From positions 1-6,577 of the forward strand of contig JAFGPU010000300.1 of the NCBI GenBank assembly GCA_016936035.1: a stretch of 6,577 bases of DNA. The letters are read 5' to 3'. The translations under genes were made by a program, and so were the position numbers. The notes under the pieces are model-generated. The model was given only the letters and a program-made list of their open reading frames with translations, made no database searches and was not told where the DNA came from. This DNA comes from Acidimicrobiales bacterium. Its GTDB lineage: Bacteria > Actinomycetota > Acidimicrobiia > Acidimicrobiales > VFJN01. Below are positions 1-6,577 of the stretch, piece after piece (positions within the stretch are counted from its first letter, which is position 1; each line of letters starts with the position of its first letter).

Positions 1-1964
1 CGGGCCCAGTCGACGGCCTCGGCCTGGCCGGCGGCGCCCAGGGAATCCGACGCATCGACCAGCAGCATCACCGCGACGTCCCGCCCGGGTCGCACGACCG
101 CGACGTCCAGCAGCGCCGCCACGAGCGCGAGCGCCACCGCCACCCGGAGGGCGGTCGCGACCCGGAACTGGCGGCGCGAGACACCGGCGCGCCGCCGGGC
201 CAGCAGCCACTCGGCGGCCACGAGCACGAGCAGGGGCACGACCACCCAGGCGAGCACGGGAGCGTGGCCGCGAGGCGGGCTGTCGCTCTCGCTGCGGGTG
301 CGCTCGTTGACGAGCAGGCTGGCCGCCGGGGTCAGCGCGGATTCGCCCGGGGACGGGTTGACGGCGACGGTGCGCTCGGGCCGGTCGGCGGCGGCGACGG
401 TCCAGAACCCGACCCGGTCGGCGTGTGGGGCCGCGGCCCCGGCCGGCACGTCCACCGACAGCCCGCCCGGCCCGGTCACCCGCGTGTCCCGGGCGGCGTC
501 GACCGGCAGCGCGCTGCCCGCGGCCAGCGACTGGGGCGGCAGCGCCGCGCCGCCCAGCTCGGACACGATGCGGTCGCCCAGCACCGGGAACGCGTACTGC
601 AGCGGCAGGTTCGACTCGGCGAGCGGGAAGCCGAGGTACACGAACGGCAGCTCGCCCGACCGTCCCCGCACCAGCAGCGGGGTGCCCTCGGCGGCCGCCA
701 GCGTCTCGGCCGTGGGCGCCTCCACCTGCTGGGCGGCCCGGATGGCGACACCGGACAGGTCGATGTCGGCGAGCAGGGGGTCGTCGGTGCGCACCAGCGT
801 GGCCGCCGGCTGGTCGACCGATCCCGTGACCGTGACGCCCGGCGCGCCCGCCGGCGGCGCGATCGCCCAGAACGGGGCCTGCGGATCGGCGGGCACGGCG
901 ACCTGGTTGTAGATGGCCAGGTCGGCGTCGGGCGCCGGCACCCCTGTGGCCGACCGGGTGACCTCGACGCCGGGGATCGACGCCAGCAGCGCGTCGAGCA
1001 GCGGGTCGTCCGGGCCCGCCACGACGACGTCGAGGCCCCGGCGGCTGGGCGCCACGGCGTAGGCGCGGTCGTCGACGTCGAGCAGGTCCTCGCCCTCGAG
1101 GAAGGCTTCGACCCGCTCCCCCGCCGGCAGGTCGGCCTCGACGTCGACGCTGGCGCCCGCGCCGACCGTCACCTCCTCGGTGACGGCGGTGACGCCGTCG
1201 ACGTCGAGCCGGAGCGTCTGGGTGGCCTTCGGCCCGCCGGTGCTGGTCACCGTGGCATAGGCCCGCAGCCCGCCCGTCGCCGGCTCGACGCTCAGCCGGC
1301 TGATCGCCCGGTTGGTCGACTGCTCACCCACCGCGTGGTAGGTGGTGCCGGGCGGCAGCAGGGCCTGGTCCGCGTCGCTCACGCCGCCGTCGGAGAGGAA
1401 CACGAACGCGATCGAGTCGCCGGTCGTCTCCAGGCTCTCGGCCAGCACGAACGCTCCGGCGAAGTCAGCGGCACCCGCCGCCGGCTCGAGGGGGTCGAGG
1501 GCACCGGCGAACGCGTCCTGGTCGCCGCTGGCCGTCAGCACGACCCGGGGCCGGGCGTCGGCCACCACGATGCTGGCCACCCCGCCGGCCGGGATCTCCC
1601 CGCGCAGGCGGCGGGCCTCGGCCTTGGCCGCGCTCAACCGGTCGGGGTCGCCGTCGCGTGCGGCCATCGAGCCGGAGGCGTCGATGATGTAGACGGTGTG
1701 GTCGGCCACGGGCGCATCGGTGAGGCGCACCGGGCGGGCGACGGCCAGCGCGAGGCCGGCGACCACCAGCAGCTGCAACGCCAACAGCAGGGAGGGCCGC
1801 AGGCGCTGCCAGGGCCGAGCGGCCGAGACGGTGGCCTCGACGCCCCGCCACAGGTAGACCGACGACACCTCCACCTCGTCGCGCCGGGGCCGCAGGATGT
1901 GCAGCGCCAGAACGGGCAAAGCGAGCAGCGCCAGCCACAGCCCCGCGGGGTTGGCGAGGGTCAC
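1..1964 (-). CDS. BatA-like membrane protein with a VWA domain and the start of a second VWA domain (cut by window edge)
   Basis: I translated this frame by hand. It is open from GTG at 1964 to the left edge, giving 654 residues with no stop. Residues 1-76 hold two membrane helices (about 7-24 and 58-76) separated by a segment with HILRPRR, the layout of the BatA/aerotolerance N-terminal domain. A VWA domain follows at about 88-210, with DASGSM at 95-100 and FLSDGG at 189-194. Residues about 222-303 look like a CARDB-type beta sandwich ending in LLDVDDRAYAVA. A further region has LPFVYLGFPLAESNLPL and YAFPVL near 439-462, seen in BatA-type proteins. Two more helices (about 569-588 and 602-624) lead to a second metal-site motif, VDASDS at 636-641. 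The domain names are by resemblance. The start is supported by the GTGA overlap with the DUF58 gene and by an AGGGG site. The protein is likely a membrane-anchored partner of the MoxR ATPase, with the first VWA domain outside or inside depending on helix topology, which is not settled here. Confidence 0.9.
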   Translation of the reverse strand, partial: MTLANPAGLWLALLALPVLALHILRPRRDEVEVSSVYLWRGVEATVSAARPWQRLRPSLLLALQLLVVAGLALAVARPVRLTDAPVADHTVYIIDASGSMAARDGDPDRLSAAKAEARRLRGEIPAGGVASIVVADARPRVVLTASGDQDAFAGALDPLEPAAGAADFAGAFVLAESLETTGDSIAFVFLSDGGVSDADQALLPPGTTYHAVGEQSTNRAISRLSVEPATGGLRAYATVTSTGGPKATQTLRLDVDGVTAVTEEVTVGAGASVDVEADLPAGERVEAFLEGEDLLDVDDRAYAVAPSRRGLDVVVAGPDDPLLDALLASIPGVEVTRSATGVPAPDADLAIYNQVAVPADPQAPFWAIAPPAGAPGVTVTGSVDQPAATLVRTDDPLLADIDLSGVAIRAAQQVEAPTAETLAAAEGTPLLVRGRSGELPFVYLGFPLAESNLPLQYAFPVLGDRIVSELGGAALPPQSLAAGSALPVDAARDTRVTGPGGLSVDVPAGAAAPHADRVGFWTVAAADRPERTVAVNPSPGESALTPAASLLVNERTRSESDSPPRGHAPVLAWVVVPLLVLVAAEWLLARRRAGVSRRQFRVATALRVAVALALVAALLDVAVVRPGRDVAVMLLVDASDSLGAAGQAEAVDWA

Positions 1965-2817
1965 CGCAGCACCCCTGCCGACCGCCACCCGCCGAGTAGC
2001 AGGGGCTCGAGGTCGTCGTCGTCGAGCAGGCGCACGTACGCGGCGCCCACCCTGCGGCAGCGCAGCGCCACCCGGTCGGCCCAGTCGAGCGCCAGCCGCT
2101 CGTAGCGCCGCAGCGCATCGGGCGACAGGCTCACCGCCACCCGGGCCCCGGTCTCGCGATCGACCAGGTCGAGGTCGCCGACCAGGTCGGGCCGCACCTC
2201 CTCGGCCGCCAGCAGGTGGACGACGGTGAGGTCGCCACCCCGGCCGGGCAGGCGGGTCACCCCGTCGTCCCACTCGGGCGTCAGCAGGTCGGAGATCAGC
2301 ACGGTGAGACCCGGCGGCCCCGGTCGGGCCAGCAGGTCGCGCGCGGCCCCCACGAAGTGGGTCTCCCCGCCGGGCTCGAGCCCTTCCAGGTGGTCGAAAA
2401 GGGCGGCGGTGGCGTGCCTCCCCGTGAACCGGGGAGCGACGCGAGCCGACGGCACGCCGTGCACGGTCACGACGTCGCGGCGCACGAGGGCGACGAAGCC
2501 CAGGGCGGCGGCCACGCGGCGGGCCTGGGCCATCTTGTCGCCGGTCGCCATCGAGCCCGACGTGTCGACCAGCAGGCGCACGGTGAGGTCGTCCTCGGCC
2601 TCGTAGAGCCGCACCAGCAGCTGGTCGAGGCGGGCGAGGGTGGCGTAGTCGATGCGGCGGAAGTCGTCACCGGGGTGGTACTCGCGGAACTCGGCGAAGT
2701 CGAGCGTCGCGCCGTGCTGCGGCGACCGGTGCTCGGCCGACAGATGCCCCGCCAACCGCCGCCGGGTGGCCAGCTGGAGGCGTTCGAGGCGGGTGAGCAG
2801 CCCGGGATCGAGCAGGC

Positions 2818-2821
<4 letters not shown>
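1961..2821 (-). CDS. DUF58 domain protein with VWA-like metal site, MoxR partner
   Basis: This 286-residue protein is soluble by sequence, with no membrane helix. The family signature FAEFREYHPGDDFRRIDY is at 42-59, though the Trp often found in 'RxIDW' is Tyr here. A VWA-type domain follows: the metal-ion-dependent adhesion site shows DTSGS at 86-90, a Thr in GGETHF (154) and an Asp in LISDLL (178), so the metal site looks complete. DUF58 proteins are encoded next to MoxR ATPases throughout bacteria and are thought to act as their substrate-linking partners. Many family members are longer and carry N-terminal membrane helices; this one is the short cytoplasmic type. The start is GTG at 2821, overlapping the MoxR stop as GTGA, and it gives the usual 'LLDPxLLxRLERLQL' beginning. 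Upstream there is no good Shine-Dalgarno sequence, only a GC palindrome, so translation probably depends on coupling to MoxR. The same frame stays open far upstream, but that extension runs through MoxR in another frame and is not real. Confidence 0.94.
1972..1976 (-). promoter_or_regulatory. Ribosome binding site of the double-VWA gene
   Basis: The minus strand reads AGGGG, seven bases before the GTG start at 1964, inside the last codons of the DUF58 gene. Composition and spacing fit a Shine-Dalgarno site and support the GTGA overlap start. In DNA this rich in G and C a chance match is possible. Confidence 0.5.
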
Positions 2822-3822
<1,001 letters not shown>

Positions 3823-3870
3823 GCGATGTCCGATCGTTCGTGGGGGTGGTCAGGTCGTGCCGGCGCCCGG

Positions 3871-5481
3871 TCAGTCGCCGAAGCCGGCGATGGCGTCGAA
3901 GTAGGCGCGGATCAGGTCCTGGGAGGACGGCGGCAGGTCGCCCCGGCCCAGCGCCTCGGTGGCCCGGCGCTGGTAGTCGGCGATGACCTGGCTGAGGGGC
4001 ACCTGCACGTGGCCCGACCCGGTGGCGCCGTCGGTGCGGCCCACCGTCTCGCCGGGGCGCCCGGAGCCCGACCCGCCGGCGTCGAGCTGGTCGCCGTCGG
4101 TGTACGAGGGGTCGTAGATCAGCACCTCGCGATCGGCCTGCTCGTGACCGGCGGCCTGCTGGTCGCCGGTGCCCGAGCCGCCGGTGGGGTTGCCCTGGCC
4201 ACCCTGCCCGCTGCCCGTGCCCGAGCGGGTGCCGCCCGCGCCGACGTCGCCCGAGGGGCTGCCGCCACCACCGCCCTGGCCGCCGCCCCCCTGTCCCGTA
4301 CCCGACCCGGTGCCCTGGCCGTCGCCCTGGCCCCCACCGTCGCCCTGGCCCGAGCTTCCGCCCTGGCCGGCACCGGCGGCCTGGTCGCCACCACCGTCGG
4401 CCTGACGCCGGATGTCCCCGGCGGCGGCGTCGACGGCCGCTGTGCCGGCAACGGCCGCCTCGCCGGCCTGGGCCGATGCCGTCGCGTCCACCTGGGCGGC
4501 AGCGGCCTCGCCCAGAGCCGCCTCGGCCCCGGCGACGTCGCCGCTGCCGAGCGCGATGGACGCGGCGTCCAGGGCGTCGGCGGCGGCCGCGTTGCCGAGC
4601 GCCTGGGTGGCGGCCAGCTCGTCGAGCCGCTCGGCGAGCGCCGCCCGCTCGTCGGGCGTCATCCCCGCCAGCGCGTCGGACAGCTCGTCGAGCTGCTCGG
4701 CCGCGGTGCCGCCGCTCGTGCCGGGCAGCGGCGCGGCGTCGAGGCTGCGGTCCAGACCCGTCGCCGCCGCCTTCTGGGCCAGCAGGTCGGCGGGCACCTG
4801 GGCCGCCATCTCCGGCCGGGCCTGGGTCAGCGCGTCGAGCCCCTCGGCGAGCGAGCCGGCGTCGTCGAGCTCGTCGGCGAGGGCGCGCAACGACTCGGCC
4901 ACGGCCCGCTCGGCGTCGCCGGCACCGGGCCTCTCCTCCAGGGCGGTGGCGGCCTCGCGCAGGTCGTCGGCCTCGTCCGCCAGCACTGCCTGCTCGGCGG
5001 CCCGCTCGCGCCGCACGTCGTCCTGGGGGTTCGGCGTCCACGCCAGCCCGAGCGCGCCCACCGCCAGCACCGAGGACAGCGCCAGGCGGCGCGGTGCGCG
5101 CGGCAGGGGGACAGCGTGGCGCGCCGAGACACCACCGGCGACGTGCTCGGCCCGGGCGCGCACACGGTCGGCCAACTCGCCGGGCTCGTCACCCACCGCG
5201 AGCGCCGCGGCCAGCGCGTCGTGGGTGTCGAGGCCCCGGTCGGCCGAGCGGGCCGCCACGACATCGGGGACGCGCATCACCAGCGCCACTGCCGCGACCA
5301 CGGCGACCGCCGCCACGGCCAGGACGATCGCGCCGGGCTCGGGCCACGTCCACGGGCGCAGGCGGCCGAGCGCCACCAACCCCAGCGCGACGAGCGCCAC
5401 CGCCGGGCCCGCCCACTGCAGCGTGGCCGCCGCCCACGTCCAGCGGAGGCGGCGGCGGACGGCGACCAGCAGCTCGCTCAT
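3871..5481 (-). CDS. Uncharacterised three-helix membrane protein with Ala/Glu-rich body, Gly/Gln-rich linker and conserved-looking tail
   Basis: This 536-residue protein is not a family I can name with certainty. It resembles the membrane proteins found beside MoxR genes in high-GC bacteria. A basic N-terminus (RRRLRW, 9-14) leads into two helices at about 22-40 and 50-69. A segment containing ARSADRGLDTHDALAAAL (77-94) follows; this 'ADR-G-L-HDxLxxAL' pattern is common after the two helices in such proteins. A third helix is at about 131-148. Residues 156-360 are rich in Ala, Glu, Asp and Leu and look helical, possibly coiled coil. Residues 362-445 are almost only Gly, Gln, Ser, Thr and Asp and should be disordered. 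The tail (451-534) returns to ordinary composition, with LIYDPSY and a pattern of the type 'ADYxxxAxEALxRGxLPPxxxDLIRxYF' at 501-528. ATG was chosen because the membrane helices begin straight after it and the permease stop is only 14 bases upstream. Shine-Dalgarno support is weak. A role as membrane scaffold or client of the MoxR ATPase is inference. Confidence 0.85.
   Translation of the reverse strand: MSELLVAVRRRLRWTWAAATLQWAGPAVALVALGLVALGRLRPWTWPEPGAIVLAVAAVAVVAAVALVMRVPDVVAARSADRGLDTHDALAAALAVGDEPGELADRVRARAEHVAGGVSARHAVPLPRAPRRLALSSVLAVGALGLAWTPNPQDDVRRERAAEQAVLADEADDLREAATALEERPGAGDAERAVAESLRALADELDDAGSLAEGLDALTQARPEMAAQVPADLLAQKAAATGLDRSLDAAPLPGTSGGTAAEQLDELSDALAGMTPDERAALAERLDELAATQALGNAAAADALDAASIALGSGDVAGAEAALGEAAAAQVDATASAQAGEAAVAGTAAVDAAAGDIRRQADGGGDQAAGAGQGGSSGQGDGGGQGDGQGTGSGTGQGGGGQGGGGGSPSGDVGAGGTRSGTGSGQGGQGNPTGGSGTGDQQAAGHEQADREVLIYDPSYTDGDQLDAGGSGSGRPGETVGRTDGATGSGHVQVPLSQVIADYQRRATEALGRGDLPPSSQDLIRAYFDAIAGFGD
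4147..4398 (-). repeat. Low-complexity Gly/Gln-rich coding tract with repeated GGCCAGGG octamer
   Basis: This tract encodes the disordered linker (residues 362-445) of the membrane protein. The octamer CCCTGGCC on the plus strand (GGCCAGGG on the coding strand) occurs six times, starting at 4193, 4274, 4313, 4325, 4343 and 4361. The spacings are 81, 39, 12, 18 and 18 bases, all multiples of three, so every copy encodes the same Gly-Gln-Gly. The tract is degenerate between copies and is not a perfect tandem array. The in-frame spacing suggests expansion by slippage or recombination under selection for an open frame. Confidence 0.75.
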
Positions 5482-5495
5482 CGTCCGATCACGTC

Positions 5496-6497
5496 CTAGC
5501 GCTCGACGTCCGCCGGCGTGCGCAGCCGCCGGGCGCCGACGACCACGCCCAGCACCGCCAGCGCGGCGAGGCACGCCATCGACCGCCACAGGAACCCGAC
5601 GCCGTCGGCCGGGTCGAGCGGCACCGGGTTGCCATTCTCGTCGAGCGCGAAGCGGGTGACGACACCGTCGGGCCCAACCTCCTCCATGAACCCGAACTCG
5701 TCGTTGACGCGGTCCTCCGTGTTGATCAGACCGATCAGCCCGTCGAAGGGAGACGCCGTGCCGGCATCGGCGTCGCCCCGGTCCTCCTCGACGACGTCGG
5801 CCACGGCGGCCAGCGGGTTGGGCGCCAGGATCCACGACGGCGCGTTCGCCTCGTCGGTGCCCCGCGACGTGTCGATGAGGCTGGCCGCCGCGAAGGCCAT
5901 CAGGGTGCCCACGACGAGCAGCAGCGTCAGCCCGTACGCCAGCACCGTCGCCGCCTGCACGCGCCGCACGCACGCGGAGATGCCCGCGGACACGGCCGCC
6001 AGCGTGAGCCCGATGAACATCACGATGGCGACGGCGCCGAGCACCTGGCCGATCGACACCCCGCCGATGAGGTAGCTGACCGCGAGCAGGGGCATCGTGG
6101 CGACCATCAGGAGCAGCAGGAACGCGGTGGACGCCGCGACCTTGCCCAGCAGGATCGAGCGGGGGCGCAGCAGCGTCACCTGCAGCGGTACCAGCGTCTG
6201 GCGCTCGCGCTCGCCGGCGATCGCGGCCGAGGTCACGCCCGGCACCAGGAACAGCACCATCAGCACCATGAAGAAGACCAGCCACTCGAAGATGCCGCGC
6301 CCGGCACCCGCAACCTGGCTGACCGCCGACTCCCACGGGTTGGTGCGGGTGTCGCGCGTGACGCTGTAGACGAGGTAGAAGATGCCCGACACCGCCAGCA
6401 GGTAGATGGTGATGACCGCCGCCGTGCGACCACTGCGCATGCGCTCGACCAGCTCGCGCCGCAGCACCGGGTTGACGGGCGGGGCGGGCAGCCTCAC
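5496..6497 (-). CDS. ABC-2 type transporter permease
   Basis: This 333-residue integral membrane protein is the permease partner of the ATPase just upstream. The N-terminus (NPVLRRELVERMRS, about 9-22) is the cytoplasmic amphipathic stretch usual in ABC-2 permeases. Predicted helices by eye are about 24-46, 70-91, 117-141, 145-175, 181-207 and 303-321. The motif GERERQTL at 95-102, after helix 2, is the characteristic cytoplasmic coupling motif of the family. The start is GTG, overlapping the ATPase stop as GTGA, with a good Shine-Dalgarno sequence upstream; the first conserved residues follow at once, so no later start fits better. A roughly 95-residue acidic loop lies between helices 5 and 6 and probably faces outside. 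The stop is TAG, 14 bases before the next start. The family exports lipids, polysaccharides, drugs or peptides, or helps other membrane processes. The substrate here is unknown. Confidence 0.9.
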   Translation of the reverse strand: MRLPAPPVNPVLRRELVERMRSGRTAAVITIYLLAVSGIFYLVYSVTRDTRTNPWESAVSQVAGAGRGIFEWLVFFMVLMVLFLVPGVTSAAIAGERERQTLVPLQVTLLRPRSILLGKVAASTAFLLLLMVATMPLLAVSYLIGGVSIGQVLGAVAIVMFIGLTLAAVSAGISACVRRVQAATVLAYGLTLLLVVGTLMAFAAASLIDTSRGTDEANAPSWILAPNPLAAVADVVEEDRGDADAGTASPFDGLIGLINTEDRVNDEFGFMEEVGPDGVVTRFALDENGNPVPLDPADGVGFLWRSMACLAALAVLGVVVGARRLRTPADVER

Positions 6498-6577
6498 TGG
6501 ACCTCTCCGGTCGTGATGTTCATGAACAGGTCCTCCAGCCCGTGGCCGACCTCGGTGAACTCGAGCACGGCCTCGCC
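6494..6577 (-). CDS. ABC transporter ATP-binding protein, C-terminal fragment (cut by window edge)
   Basis: Only the last 27 residues and the TGA stop are in the window. The frame is open to the right edge and reads GEAVLEFTEVGHGLEDLF followed by MNITTGEVQ. The pattern 'xLEDLFxxIT' close to the end is typical of the C-terminus of ATPases that pair with ABC-2 permeases (NatA/CcmA-like family). The Walker and signature motifs lie outside the window, so the assignment rests on this tail and on the permease that follows directly. Its stop codon shares four bases (GTGA) with the permease start, which indicates translational coupling and that the two form one transporter. In such systems the ATPase sits on the cytoplasmic face and powers the permease. 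The substrate cannot be told. Confidence 0.8.
   Translation of the reverse strand, partial: GEAVLEFTEVGHGLEDLFMNITTGEVQ
6502..6508 (-). promoter_or_regulatory. Ribosome binding site of the permease
   Basis: The minus strand reads GGAGAGG, four bases before the GTG start at 6497 (seven bases if the GGAG part pairs). It is the best Shine-Dalgarno match among the starts in this window and supports the GTG start inside the end of the ATPase gene. Confidence 0.7.

Noticed and set aside
264..2105. Long plus-strand open frame (613 codons) opposite the double-VWA gene
   Set aside because: It is rich in Arg, Gly, His and Val with no recognisable domain, and lies antisense to a gene with clear BatA/VWA motifs. 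Long antisense frames are expected at this GC content.
3860..3870. Possible small hairpin CCGG-CGC-CCGG after the linker-protein stop
   Set aside because: A four-base stem with no U-rich tail is too weak for a terminator, and the downstream genes appear to be in the same operon.
4169..4405. Proline-rich 78-codon plus-strand frame
   Set aside because: It is the antisense image of the Gly/Gln-rich linker and has no independent support.
5482..6336. Upstream extension of the linker-protein frame into the permease gene
   Set aside because: The extension is an out-of-frame reading of the permease with Arg/Gly/Ala-rich composition. The ATG at 5481 is followed directly by the basic stretch and membrane helices.

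Overview
The window is a single-direction gene cluster. All six genes that can be supported lie on the minus strand and are read from the right edge towards the left. The DNA is very GC-rich, codon third positions are almost always G or C, and GTG is used as a start at three of the five visible starts. This points to a high-GC actinobacterium. The Acidimicrobiia or a relative is possible, but that is a guess from overall style and not from a marker gene.

Layout in transcription order (right to left): (1) the last 27 residues of an ABC-transporter ATPase, cut by the right edge; (2) a six-helix ABC-2 type permease; (3) a 536-residue membrane protein with three helices, an Ala/Glu-rich helical body, a long Gly/Gln-rich linker and a conserved-looking C-terminal tail; (4) a MoxR-type AAA+ ATPase; (5) a soluble DUF58 protein with a VWA-type metal-binding motif; (6) a large membrane protein with a BatA-like N-terminus and a first VWA domain, followed after two further membrane helices by the beginning of a second VWA domain. 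The left edge cuts this last protein.

The genes are packed as one operon. Three junctions (1/2, 4/5, 5/6) are four-base GTGA overlaps, and the other two gaps are 14 and 48 bases. No promoter or terminator is visible, so the operon begins and ends outside the window. There are no RNA genes, mobile elements, CRISPR arrays or gene-free stretches over 300 bases.

The known theme is the MoxR-DUF58-VWA system. A hexameric MoxR ATPase works with metal-dependent VWA proteins, apparently to mature or remodel protein complexes, often at the membrane. Here it is tied by overlapping genes to an ABC-2 transporter and to an uncharacterised tail-and-linker membrane protein. The likely reading is one membrane-associated machine in which the MoxR/DUF58 pair acts on the membrane proteins or on the exporter. 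That functional link is inference. The parts most worth following up are the double-VWA protein and the linker protein.
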